DNA from: Symbiodinium kawagutii
Taxonomy: Eukaryota; Sar; Dinophyceae; Suessiales; Symbiodiniaceae
Direction: 5' to 3'
Length of the DNA stretch: 64,000 nt
Assembly (NCBI GenBank): GCA_009767595.1
Contig: VSDK01013998.1
Coordinates: forward strand, 142,585 to 206,584
Part shown: piece by piece, positions 9,824-19,741 of the stretch
Layout of the letters: each line of letters begins with the position of its first letter
How positions within the stretch are numbered: the stretch's first letter is position 1
Made by a program: the position numbers and the translations under genes
The notes under the pieces: model-generated
Told to the model about the DNA's origin: nothing
The model's input: only the letters and a program-made list of their open reading frames with translations
Databases searched by the model: none

Positions 9824-10004
9824 ACACATTGGATGTATCTGTGTAAGCATTGTCCGGATATCTGAACTAACATGATAGAGATATCGCTATATCGATAACA
9901 CAATGACTATATCGATAATACAATCATATTCATCATGATGAGATACAAGCACAATATTCATAGTAATAAACCAACGATAACTTTGGAGGGAGAAACCACC
10001 ATAC

Positions 10005-10104
10005 GGTGGCTTCTCAAAATAGGGGACCCCCAAATCATCCATTATTAATCATTTATAGTAATAAACCAGCCATTTTTGTGGCTCCCCATTTTGAGAAGCC
10101 ACCA
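10005..10104. repeat. Family B inverted-repeat element, copy B5
   Basis: The best-preserved family B copy: GGTGGCTTCTCAAAATAGGG on the left and its complement TTTTGAGAAGCCACC on the right, a perfect 15-bp arm within a longer imperfect one. It is flanked by CCATACG on both sides, a possible target-site duplication. A second, half copy (about 9930-10001) precedes it. The element ends 56 bp from the hydrolase exon at 10160. Confidence 0.8.
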
Positions 10105-10159
10105 TACGTACTACAGTGGATTCACATGGATTCAGCCGTTCATTCCGGTCTTCGCCCGC

Positions 10160-10206
10160 CTCGAAAAGCTTCCCTTTCAAGGCGGCCAAATGGCAAGCTA
10201 CCAAGC
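10160..10206 (-). CDS. Alpha/beta hydrolase gene (chain I), helix after the nucleophile
   Basis: Acceptor CCTCCATCACCAG|G at 10207, then two bases and 15 codons (LVACHLAALKGKLFE), followed by a GC donor (GAG|GCGGGC). Joined to its neighbours it continues GRSMGG into LVACHLAALK and on to LFE-GVILESTF, the normal order in this fold. It is only 47 nt long, so its recognition rests on context and phase: the leading GC completes the Gly codon begun in exon 11856. Confidence 0.6.
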
Positions 10207-10539
10207 CTGGTGATGGAGGGTGAACCTATGACTAAGCAACCATCATGATGGTTAATGGGTTGATAAATGGTTGCTTAATGGGTTGATTGGTGGTTGGTTT
10301 GTGGTTGGTTAATTTTTATATTTGGAAAATAGTTGGTGAATGGTGGGTGAATAATTTTTGATGATTGCTATAACCAGCTGGCTGACAATGTTTAATGATG
10401 ATCAATTAATAATATGGTTGATATTAGCTAATGATGGCTCATGATGGTCCAACGGTTGCCTAGCGGTGGGTTCATCATTGGCTAAATGTAGGTCAATGAT
10501 GGCTGGTTTCGCTGATCAATCATGATTTTACAATTGTCA

Positions 10540-10665
10540 ATGACAGTGAACATTAGCCCGCCAAAGATCACCACGGGCAAACTACCGTGGTTGATCGAGA
10601 ACAAAAACCACCACTTCGACAACCTGGCAACAACCAATGGACCCGCTGCACCACCAGACTTGTAG
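10540..10665 (+). CDS. Small open reading frame, unknown
   Basis: ATG (10540) to TAG (10663-10665), 41 residues, beginning MTVNISPPKITTGKLPWLIE and continuing NKNHHFDNLATTNGPAAPPD. The composition is convincingly protein-like, with mixed charge, few rare residues and C-rich third positions. It lies inside a presumed hydrolase intron on the opposite strand. It may be an exon of a plus-strand gene together with 10905-11066, or a fragment. Confidence 0.35.
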   Translation: MTVNISPPKITTGKLPWLIENKNHHFDNLATTNGPAAPPDL

Positions 10666-10904
10666 GGCGCACGTTCCGCTTTGAGTTGTAAAGTTGAAAC
10701 GCCAGAAATCCAACCACAGCCGGGTGCCACAGCTTCTCAAGTCGCGGGTGCAGCGGCTGATAACATATTTCAGACAAATTGGACCTGGTAATTTGGTGAG
10801 TTGAACCAGGTTTTTCTGCTTCTATTCAGGTCCATTTGGCAATAGCAGTTGCACTTAAGCGTCTATTCTTCACTGCATCTTTTATGCGTCTTCCCCCCGA
10901 ATGA

Positions 10905-11066
10905 CAAGCGCATCATTTACGACCCATCAACCGGCTCATCACTGGGGGACAGCGCATCGTGGTGCTCAGCGAAGAAACAGACCTCCACAATGCCATGATG
11001 ACACACAAAAATCGGGGCCACCCCCCAGGTCGGAGTCCAACAAATCACCCAATTTGGAAGGAATAA
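10905..11066 (+). CDS. Coding-like segment resembling the C-terminal part of an RCK/TrkA-C domain
   Basis: Open for 53 codons to TAA, containing INRLITGGQRIVVLSEETDL and then HNAMMTHKNRG. The pattern 'hydrophobic-x-x-G-(Q/D)-R-I-V-V-L-x-E-(E/D)' resembles the last strand pair of RCK domains in potassium channels and CASTOR/POLLUX-type proteins; this is a weak, single-motif resemblance. In the same frame an ATG at 10884 is separated from the segment by a TGA at 10902. The other plus frame also looks partly coding (NDKRIIYDPSTG), which could mean a frameshift. Confidence 0.3.
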   Translation, partial: QAHHLRPINRLITGGQRIVVLSEETDLHNAMMTHKNRGHPPGRSPTNHPIWKE

Positions 11067-11549
11067 CGAGGGCCATTCATCGCGCAACATTCCAAGGGAA
11101 TTTGCTTACATCATCGTTCTTTGCCATTGTGAAAGTGCTAATCATGACCCTCATCAACCACTCTTCAAACAACGATTGTCGATAAAAAACTAGTTTTAAG
11201 AAGTATGGGGTCATAATCGTCATTCACCATCATTCGCCATCATAAGCCATCAATCACCATCAGCAACCACCAACCGACCATTAAAAATCATTGACCAACC
11301 ATGAACCAACTATTAACCAACCATTTACAACATCATTTACCGAACATCAACCAACGTCAGTAGTCAACCAGTAACTATTAGTCAATCATTCACTAATTTC
11401 TAACTGTCCTTAACCAACATATGACCCACATATGACCCACATACAGCCACCATATATCATAACCAGCATATTTACCAGCATCATTAACCATCAGTCACTA
11501 ATTGACTAATCAGTCATTAACATATAACTATTATTGACTAATGACCCAC

Positions 11550-11784
11550 ATGTGGCTGTGGGTCAAACCCCCGTACCCCTGGTTCCCCTATCATTAACCA
11601 TTGTTTTCCCTATTGTTGCTGGTGGTTATCCCCCATTAGTTGGTTCATTAAAGCCTTGACCCATAGCCATATATAGCTGGTATATCCCCTATAGTTGCTA
11701 ATTATCATCCCCTATTATTAACCATTAACCAGCTATTCATTAACCATTGGTTGGTTGGTTGGTTAATATTGACCCATAGCCCTG
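11550..11784. repeat. Composite family A element, copy A3 plus a second module
   Basis: A complete family A unit (GGCTGTGGGTCAAACCCC to TTGACCCATAGCCATATA, about 11550-11674) is followed at once by a module starting ATATAGCTGGTATATCCCC and ending in another ATTGACCCATAGCC. The same compound order occurs at 51315-51513 and, inverted, at 60059. Confidence 0.75.
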
Positions 11785-11855
11785 TAACCACCAGTCACCA
11801 TCGTTCACCCTCAAAAATGCCAAGCCTTGGGGTGCGGCACCGGGCGCCAAGGAAC

Positions 11856-11907
11856 CCCCCATGGAGCGGCCCAGCAAGTAAAGGCCACCGGGCCAGGGCC
11901 AGGGCAG
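11856..11907 (-). CDS. Alpha/beta hydrolase gene (chain I), nucleophile-elbow exon
   Basis: Reads LPWPWPGGLYLLGRSMG plus one base and ends at a GT donor (GGGGG|GTTCC). GRSMG is the GxSxG nucleophile elbow, with Ser as the catalytic residue. The acceptor is either CATCAG at 11908 or the same motif six bases upstream (which would add His-Gln), a small tandem acceptor. The Pro/Trp-rich lead-in PWPWPGG precedes the strand entering the elbow. Its phase matches exons 13445 and 10206. Confidence 0.7.
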
Positions 11908-11984
11908 CTGATGCTGATGAAAGAAACTGGGCAAGGCTTCCACCTGAGACCACTTGCGACTGGTGATGAATGATTGTAGGAATG

Positions 11985-12310
11985 ATCATGGTGGTTTACG
12001 GTGGTTTATGATGGTTTATGATGGTTTATGATGGTTTATGATGGTTTATGATGGTTTATAGTGGTTATATAATAGTTGGTTCAGAATGTGGTAATGATGG
12101 TTTATGATGCTGTATTATGGTTTATGATGGTTTATGATGGCTTATGATGGTTTATGATGGTTTATGATGCTGTATTATGGCTTATGATGGTTTATGATGG
12201 TTTATGATGGTTTATGATGGTTAATGATGGTTTATGATGGTTTATGATGGTTTATAGTTGGTTCGGAATGTGGTAATAATGGTTGATAATGGCGAATGAT
12301 GGTTCATGAT
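11985..12310. repeat. TTTATGATGG decamer tandem array
   Basis: Roughly twenty copies of the 10-bp unit GGTTTATGAT in two blocks separated by GTTGGTTCAGAATGTGGTAA, which itself recurs near 12252. Non-coding, intronic in chain I. Confidence 0.85.
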
Positions 12311-12485
12311 CATCAATCACCAGTTGGTTAATGATGGCTACCCGTTGGTGAACCCAATGGTTAATGGCTCATGAATGGTGATACTAATGATGGTTCATGC
12401 TGATAGTGAATGATGGTTTGCTAACCATGGTTAATGATAGTTTGATCATTTGAGCCGTGGTTTTTTTGGATGTTTAAAAAGGGAC

Positions 12486-12735
12486 ACCAACGCGAAATGC
12501 CTACGCGGTGCCTACGCGATGTAGCTTTACCAGGGGTTTTGCCTACGTGGATGGTAGGTGTGAAAAGGTTGCCTACGCGGCGCCTACTCGAGACCAATCA
12601 AAGCTCCATTTTGCACATGCATACCATCATGTTGCCTACGCGAGATGCCTACGCGACTTTGCCTACGCAGAATGCCTACGCAAGCCTACGCATCTCTTTC
12701 TCACCAATGAGAACTGCCTACGCGATCTATTTTTT
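12486..12735. repeat. Cluster of dispersed TGCCTACGCG motifs
   Basis: About a dozen copies of GCCTACGC(G/A), spaced irregularly within 250 bp and found nowhere else in the window. Pairs such as GCCTACGCGATGCCTACGCG occur. The CpG-rich motif contrasts sharply with its AT-rich surroundings. Frames through it give Ala-Tyr and Leu-Arg-rich peptides that are artefacts. A dispersed motif array of unknown role. Confidence 0.7.
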
Positions 12736-13291
12736 GTTCCCTTTTTATATGAATTTGAGGCTGTCAAAAAAAAACGTAGCTCGTTTGATCGCTTATGAAA
12801 ACTAATCATCATGATGATGAATGATGGTTTATGGTGGTTGATACTGGGTTGAGAATGCGGTAATAATAGGTGGGGGATAATAATGTCTATGCTGATACTT
12901 GATGATGTTTATGAATGATGGATGGGCTCGTAATGATGGCCAATGATGGTTGAATCTTTCAATATGATGGTTCATGATATTTGGTTAATCAAATGATGCT
13001 TACAGTAAAGGATCTTAAGTGTGTTTCGGGATGGTCAGGGGTGCTTTGCTGTTACTTGTTGATTAACGTTGCGTTCATGAGGGTTGATGGTGGTGAATGG
13101 TGGTTTCCCCTGGCTTTTGATTTGTTGGCGATGGTCAACGGTGCTCCGTAGTGATTGATGGATTCTAATGGTATCGATCAACAATGGCAACATGGGAATT
13201 CAACTCATCGAACAACAATGGGTCAACAGCAACCAGCAGCGATAGTGATAATGACGGTTGATAGCCAATTGACTCATGCGGACTTTGATAG

Positions 13292-13377
13292 GGAATCCTC
13301 AAAAATGTTTGGTTCATTACTTCAAATGATTAATGAACTGCATGATTTGGGGTACCCCTATGGCTTGAGAAACGCCA
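13292..13377. repeat. Family B inverted-repeat element, copy B6
   Basis: A diverged copy: GGAATCCTCAAAAATG on the left and GGGGTACCCCTATGGCTTGA followed by GAAACGCC on the right. It lies 68 bp downstream of the donor of the hydrolase exon at 13445. Confidence 0.55.
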
Positions 13378-13444
13378 AAATGGATGGTTGACCTCTTGGG
13401 CAATGGGAGATCATGGGAGATCTACCACCCTTAAGATCCCTTAC

Positions 13445-13576
13445 GCCACCACCGTTCCTGCGATCGCCCATCGCGCTCGGCAGCAACAACCCAGTGACGA
13501 TCCGCTCGCCGTCGCTGGTCATGGTGGCCAAGGACGGGCTGCCGGTGGAGTAGCCGTAGCCGCGGAAGTCGGACAC
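13445..13576 (-). CDS. Alpha/beta hydrolase gene (chain I), RGYG exon
   Basis: Acceptor CTTCCACACCCAG|G at 13577, exactly 44 codons, then a strong donor GC|GTAAGG. The peptide opens VSDFRGYGYSTGSPSLATMT, the 'DyRGYGwStGsPs' signature that follows strand 4 in ABHD13/ABHD17-like hydrolases. Third positions are almost all G/C. The C-terminal part (LLPSAMGDRRNGGG) leads into the Pro/Trp-rich segment before the nucleophile. Both edges are in phase 0. Confidence 0.75.
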
Positions 13577-14261
13577 CTGGGTGTGGAAGGACCTAACAGT
13601 TGACGAATGAACCAGAGACTGACCATGGTTAGTGGTCACCTATAAGCACATAAAGGGGGTTCTGGTTAGGGACCGTGGTATACCATGGTTAGTTTGGGGT
13701 TGACTAATGAACCATAGTTATATAGTTGATTTGTGGTCACCTGTAGGGTCACTAACCATGCTAATAATGTTGTTAGCTATTAAAAATATAGGGTTATTAA
13801 AAATGGTTCTATAGTCAATTAGTTTTCACTTATGACTTTTAACTTATAGCCATATATTGGATTGAAGCCTGACCGGTGAACTACTTGTTGACCATATAGG
13901 GTTATTAACTACAGTTACATAGTTAATTAGTGGTCACTGATCACTAGGGGTAACTGCTTATGGGCAATATGGGCAAAGGTTGGTTTGGGGTTGACGATGG
14001 AAGTTACCTAGTCCTGAAGTATGATGGTTAAGCAGGATTTTTAGTAATGGTTATCTCATAATTACCCATATTGCTCAATAGCAAAATACGATTCAATCTA
14101 TGAACAATTTCCTTTTCATTCACCAGCCGAAAGATTGTTCAATTCCAATAAATGGTTGATGGGAAAATCTACGTTGGAAACCCATAGAATTGGTGGTTAA
14201 AACAAGGCTCCACTAGATTTTCTGCGCAACCAAACCAGTTATTAATTTCTGCCCAAGTGTC

Positions 14262-14369
14262 AAGGACATTGGCCTTGGACGCTTGAAGAGGATGGAAGAT
14301 TTCAGGATCTGTATAGGTGTCCACGGTCTCAGCGTTGCCATGGAAGTACAGGAGTAAAGGCCTCACCAT
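14262..14369 (-). CDS. Alpha/beta hydrolase gene (chain I), oxyanion-hole exon, possible start
   Basis: Thirty-six codons starting with an ATG and reading MVRPLLLYFHGNAETVDTYT, ending ASKANVL. LYFHGNAE is the conserved strand-3 and HGN oxyanion motif. The next expected residues (VSDFRGYG) come from exon 13576, and for them to follow ANVL directly the donor must be GA (CTT|GACACT), a non-canonical type reported in dinoflagellates. The ATG at 14369 could be the start, but the family usually has an N-terminal strand pair upstream, and GGTGAG|G just after it could instead be an acceptor. Confidence 0.65.
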
Positions 14370-14433
14370 GAGAAGAAGCCAGAAGAATTCAGATCGTCAC
14401 TGGCCATCAATCGTCACCGGCCATCAATCGTCA

Positions 14434-14541
14434 CCGGTTGGTGGTTGAACCACCCCGTCATGAAAAACATGCTTGTCAACCAACCAATTGTTAATAAACC
14501 ACTAGGAAAAATAAGAAATGTTTAAAACCATCAACCATCAG
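14434..14541. repeat. Family D inverted-repeat element, copy D2
   Basis: Left end CCGGTTGGTGGTTGAACCAC, middle TGCTTGTCAACCAACC, right end AAACCATCAACCATCAG. Preceded by two copies of CATCAATCGTCACCGG. Confidence 0.75.
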
Positions 14542-14544
14542 TTG

Positions 14545-15570
14545 TGAAAAAATCTAAGTTGTGAAATTCTGAGTTCGAAATCTGTGACGAGACCATCGTT
14601 GTGAAAAAATCTAAGGTACCAGCCAGCATTCTTGCCGGTGATTGACCAATATGTGTCAGATACCATGAGATCTTGCTTAGCAGCCACATATAACCTCAGA
14701 GGGGCCCACCCCATGGAGCTTGGCCCTGAATGGCTGGGAAGGCAATGGATGATATCATGTAGTGCCCCAAAAGGCCTATCACCATGATGAGTGTGACCAA
14801 TGCTTCCAAGAGATCTTCAAGTCGTAGCAGTCTTGGTCATTGACCCCCGATAATTCACCATTGAACATGTCATCAAATCACCAAACTAGTAGCTGTTTAA
14901 CGATTATTGATGGTTATTAGCTTCTACGATTGAGTGTTGATGCCAATATTTTCAGCCATGGAAAGAATGAATTCGCTGAAATGACCACATGCTGACAAGG
15001 GTACACCGATATTGGAAAAACTCATATTAGTCTAACTACCGTGGGTTTGTTATAGTGGGCTTCCGACAACTATTGCGGGTTTGCTATAGAATGTGTTTGA
15101 CTGTATGATAGTCGATTGGGGACAAGTTTGCTGAAATAAGAGGCTTACAAAAATGATTGATAATGAGGGATATCTACCGGTGTACCTACCAAAAGCGGCA
15201 ACTACCCTTGTTATAAACTGTTTAATCTAACTGCCCTTCTGTTCACGTCTCATCCTTGAACAAAATCGTCTTTGTATATTCGCATAAAGATTGCTTGGTG
15301 ATATTTGGAAGCAGCGTAAACCCAATATCATTGATGGCCATTGTCTATTGTTGGTTGGAAGCCGAATCAATACGACGTACCACTATTCAGCACCATGAAT
15401 CATGAACCATTAAATTAGATTTCATTGCCATATAAACCGTTGGAAAAGCGTAAATCCACAATCATCCACTGCTAATCATTGTCAGCAGTTTGTCATCATC
15501 AATCGTTATTCATCAATGATCTTAATGATTCGTCATGGATGATGCTTGATCATACAAAATATCACCAGCA
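14545..15570. other. Stretch with no recognisable gene
   Basis: AT-rich unique sequence. TTGTGAAAAAATCTAAG occurs twice near 14540-14612. Nothing coding is supported. Confidence 0.5.
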
Positions 15571-15571
15571 G

Positions 15572-15862
15572 CAGGGGCAGTCTCTGGGACCAACAGCAGC
15601 TGGCCATGCCCCACCTGGAAGTTTGACGAGCGCTGAAGTTGCCATCAGAGATTTGCAGAAACAAACGAATGCCTCAGCAGAGCCCAAAAAGAACCAACGA
15701 ACAGCAGAGGATAACAAAGGATTGATGCTACGATCAGCAAAAAAAATGATGCGCCCCAGTCAGATTCGGGTTGATCAATGGGAAAATCTACAGGAAAGCC
15801 TTGTGTTGACCAGCAATTATAGGGTGTCCTGTAGATTGTCCCAGCAACCATTTCTAAGATAG
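15572..15862 (+). CDS. Coding-like segment, unknown
   Basis: Plus-strand frame to a TGA-free end at 15862, with a hydrophilic peptide including AAGHAPPGSLTSAEVAIRDL and later basic LRSAKKMM. The minus strand is also open. Its last third overlaps a GGGAAAATCTACAGGAAA motif that recurs at 30590 and 36180 and may be a further repeat family. Confidence 0.2.
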   Translation, partial: QGQSLGPTAAGHAPPGSLTSAEVAIRDLQKQTNASAEPKKNQRTAEDNKGLMLRSAKKMMRPSQIRVDQWENLQESLVLTSNYRVSCRLSQQPFLR

Positions 15863-16290
15863 CGGGCAACAAGCGAGCACTTTGGCAGTGAAAAACACAG
15901 CTCCAGAAACCGTGATCCAACAACTGGTAGTTTCTATACTTGAAAAAGTTCCTGCTCTTGGATGGTTGGCTTGCCACATGATGTACATGGCCAGAGGTGC
16001 AAGGGGAAAGGTCCAATCATCTAGTAGCAATGGTGAACTATGGTGATTTATGTTGGTTGTAAATAGTTCTGGGTGGCAACAACATGGCCAGTTCTGATTA
16101 ACTATGGAGGCTCTTCATGGTCTGGTCGTGGTTTATACTGCTGTATGGTGGTTGACTATGATGATGAATTGATTTTCACCATGATCAATAATAGGGCTTT
16201 ACCTGCATTTTTTCCAACGTGAGTGGAATTATATCACGACGGCAAGGCGGCTATGTCATGATGTACTAGAGTTGGTTGCCGCATAACATC

Positions 16291-16406
16291 TGGTGGTTTC
16301 TCAAAATAGGGGTACCCCCAAATCCTCCCACATTAATGATCTATTTTCGGAGGGGGTCCCTATGACTAATCATCTATTTTTGGAGGGTTTCCTCATTTTT
16401 GGACCC
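16291..16406. repeat. Family B inverted-repeat element, copy B7
   Basis: Left end GGTTTCTCAAAATAGGGG with TACCCCCAAATCCTCCC. The interior carries a duplicated ATCTATTTT-GGAGG segment and the right end is diverged (CCTCATTTTTGGACCC). Confidence 0.6.
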
Positions 16407-16431
16407 TACTTGGATGTGCAGCTGACCATGG

Positions 16432-16656
16432 TTGCTTATGCCCTACAAGGTACCTAAACTAACCCCTAGAGACTGTGGGAACTGTGACCACTTACGGGTG
16501 CACATCCAAACACTGAATGCCCGTGTTGGATACCCATACAAGGTCACATTGCAACAGCAACTGGCAACTTTTTCTGCCAGGTACCTAGTCGCACATCGTG
16601 GACATCGATCAAACCATCGATTTGAAGTACGTCTGGGCGACAAATGGAAGCTGTAA
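16432..16656 (+). CDS. Coding-like segment, unknown
   Basis: Plus-strand frame ending in TAA, with CGNCDHLRVHIQTLNARVGY and a basic C-terminal half. It begins directly after element B7. No family recognised; no confident splice sites. Confidence 0.25.
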   Translation: MLMPYKVPKLTPRDCGNCDHLRVHIQTLNARVGYPYKVTLQQQLATFSARYLVAHRGHRSNHRFEVRLGDKWKL

Positions 16657-16699
16657 ACGGGTGAGGGATATGCTTAGTGGTGAAGAATTGCATGAACAT

Positions 16700-18190
16700 G
16701 TGTATATATGTTCCAGGTTCTGGGTCCCCCCCCCCTCCCCCCACCCATGGTCATGGTACCTGGTGTACCCCCTCCCCCTGTGGTGTGGTGTGGTTGTGGT
16801 CCATTGTGGTGGTGGGGTTGGGGAGTGGGTATCTTGTTAGTAGTATAACGGTAATTAGGTAGTGTACAAATAGCATGAATGTACTGTGTAGATAAATAGG
16901 CAGTATCTGATAGTGTATAGGTAGCATATCGTTAGTGTAAAGGAAGTGTGTAGTACTAAGTAGAGAGTAAATAGGTGGCATGTAGGTAGTAGATAAGGAG
17001 TATATAGGTAGCATATAGGTAGTGTGAAAGAGGTATGTAGGTAGCAAATAGGTAGTAAACAACACGAAAGCAGGTGCCATATAGGTAAGATATAGGTAGT
17101 GTCTAGGTAGTATGGAGGCAGCATATAGGTAGTGTGAATGAAGCATGTAGCTAAACAAGTGGTAAACAGGTAGTACATAGGTCGCATATGGGTAGTAGAC
17201 AGGTTGTCGACAGGTAGCATATAGGTAGCATATAGGTAGGGTAAAGGAAGCATGTGGGTAGCAAATAGGTAGTAAACAGCTAGTAAATAGGTGGCATATA
17301 GGTAGTATATAGGTAGTGTATAGGTATTATTTAGATAGCATATAGGTAGTGTAAAGGAAGCATGTGGGTAGCAAATAGGTAGTAAACAGCTAGTAAATAG
17401 GTGGCATATAGGTAGTATATAGGTAGTCTATAGGTATTATTTAGGTAGCACCTAGGTGGTGCAAAAGAAGTGTGTAGGTACGTAGTAAACAGCACGTAAA
17501 CAGGTGGTATATAAGTAAGATATAGGTAGTGTCTAGGTAGTATGGAGGCAGCATATAGGTAGTGTGAATGAAGCATGTAGGTAAATAAGTGGTAAACAGG
17601 CAGTACATAGGTCGCATATAGGTAGTAGACAGGTAGTCTACAGGTAGTATGTAGGTAGCATATAGGTAGTGTAAAAGAAGAATGTAGGTAGCAAATAGGT
17701 AGTAAACAGCTTGTAAATAGGTGGCATAAGGTAGTATTCAAGTAGTATAGAGGCAACGTGTAGCTAGTATAAAGGTGATCAAGGTAGTAGATAGGTAGTA
17801 TATGGGTAGTATGTAGGTAGTAGGTGGGCACTTTGGTGGTCCCGGTGCATTTAGATTGTATACTGTAGATCAAGGTAGCATATGGGTAACAAATAAGTAA
17901 TGTGCAGGGCCTATATCATTGGCATATAAGCAGATGTAGGCAGTACATAAGTCTGTATACAGTACGGCTAGCTGCCAAATGCTGGAAATAGTGTGCAAAT
18001 GGGAGACAAAAGCTTCTAAATGCTCCAAATAGCGTACGAATGGGAGGCTAAAGCTTCCAAAGGCTGCAAATAGAATGGAAATGCGAGGCTACAAGTAAGA
18101 CTAAGTGGGGGGGAGGGGAGGGACCATACCATGGGGGGGGAGGGGGGGGGGCTAGCGAACCGGGAACCGGGAACATATATACATATATTT
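16700..18190. mobile_element. Long element with G/C-run inverted termini enclosing a satellite
   Basis: The left end (16700-16790) reads TATATATGTTCCAGGTTC, then a C-run broken by T, then CATGGTCATGG and CCCCCTCCCCC. The right end (about 18104-18190), read on the minus strand, gives TATATATGTTCCCGGTTC, a C-run broken by T, CATGGTATGG and CCCTCCCC in the same order. These are imperfect inverted repeats of about 80 bp. Between them lies the TAGGTAGT satellite. No transposase is present, so it would be non-autonomous; a recombination origin is also possible. Confidence 0.55.
16855..17870. repeat. TAGGTAGT-type satellite with higher-order duplication
   Basis: Degenerate units of about 10-12 bp around ATAGGTAGTA/ATAGGTAGCA. 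A block of about 110 bp starting near 17232 is repeated at about 17341, and a block near 17080-17180 recurs about 430 bp later near 17515-17600. Minus-strand frames of 130-180 codons rich in Tyr, Leu, Thr and Pro run through it and are artefacts. Confidence 0.9.
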
Positions 18191-18194
18191 ATTT

Positions 18195-19740
18195 ATATAA
18201 ATGTATTCATTGGTTTATCTATATATTTTGATACAGGCATACATATCGATATGTATATATATATATCATATGATACATACATAGTTGTATGTGCGTAATG
18301 TATGTTGATGTGATGGAATATGATGCAATGAATGTGATATACAGTGAATAATATGCGTTAATTAATATGAACACTGGTTAACTATGTGATTATAGGTTAA
18401 TGGTTCATATAACGGTGATTTATATGTGGCTTAAAAACAGTATACAGTATAGGCAATGCCGCTGCCACTCAATGGACGCAGGCAAACGCTTGAAGGATGT
18501 CCAATTCTCGAATTAAGTGAATTCGACCGATGCAATGAAAGGGGATATTGTCTCTGCCGATACGGGTGTTTCTCAACGTGCGGAACCCCGAACTTATCCA
18601 ATATTAGCCATTTACAGTAAAAAACCAACCACTACTGTGGCGGTTCCCTATGACTTGAGAAAGCACCATATGTGCAATGGTAATCACAACCAACTCTAAA
18701 TGCTGCGAGCCTGATAAGTACGCACAGCATTCAAACTGATGATTTGCTGGCCCTACATCAGCATTAGACTGACCGGTTTGCTGAAGATATACATCAATGG
18801 CCTGATTATCCTACTCATAACCTGATCTCCACATCCAAGTGGTGGTCCACCAAAATTAATTAACCACAATCAATCATGGTTAACCACCATTAATTACTAT
18901 TGACCATTTCTAACCATCATTTTCACACATTTGGCCCAGAGTGCAGTCGACTGCTGTACACCAACCATACCATCTTTGAAGCCACAAATCAAACACAATT
19001 AGAGCCTACTCGACATCCACGATATACTACGAATGGCTGGGGATTGCTGTTGTGGTGGGGTTCACATCCCAACAGCTCCGCTGGTCTATGGGATGACCCA
19101 CGCTGATAACGTTGTCATTATTGGTGAACTGTGAGCTGGTTTTGAATCAGTGCTGTTTAACTATTGGTTGTAAATCATTGGTTTTTAGTTATTGGTTGTA
19201 AATCATTGGTTATTCATTAATAATTGTGAATCATTGGTTGTCATTGATTTTTGAAAATTTACATTGGTTAGCAATTGTAAAGCAACTGTAAACATTGGTT
19301 GTGTAAGGAATGTCCAAGTACAAGCTGGTCGCCACATTGCCTTGACCAAGATTGGTTGCCGTTCGAAGTAGCTTACGACTGATGAGCAAATCTCGAAACA
19401 GGGAACAAGAACGACAGCCATCAACCGTTCATTCTCTCATTGAATTGGTTGTATATTGGTCATTATTGTGCTAAACCACCATTCATTCTCCATGCTCCCC
19501 AACGGCTTGATTTAACCAACTTGCCAACCATCGTTGAACATGACTAAGCCTGACTTGTATACTTCATCACCAACCCTCGCTCCTGGCAACCTCTAGCAAC
19601 CAACCATCAACCATCTTTAAGCATACTCCAATGGCCAATCTTAAGCCACCTGTACCGTTTGGAGGCCCCTGTCCCTTCTACCACCCTACCCACCCCACCA
19701 CCCCACCACCCCACCCACCATGGCCCACCCGGCCACCCCA
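18195..19740. other. AT-rich stretch with one family B copy, no clear gene
   Basis: Starts with TATATA-rich sequence. Copy B8 of family B lies at 18564-18668 (GTTTCTCAACGTGCGGAACC to TGACTTGAGAAAGCACC). ATTGGTTGTAAATC repeats are found at 19160-19300. The remaining frames show no coding bias. Confidence 0.5.
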
Positions 19741-19741
19741 C

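Noticed and set aside
12470..12805. Two plus-strand frames rich in Ala-Tyr and Leu-Arg repeats
   Set aside because: They follow the TGCCTACGCG motif cluster in whichever frame is read; no codon bias or conserved domain.
16751..17873. Minus-strand frames of 130-180 codons with YLYATYMLP-like repeats
   Set aside because: Translation of the TAGGTAGT satellite; overlapping frames show the same low-complexity pattern.
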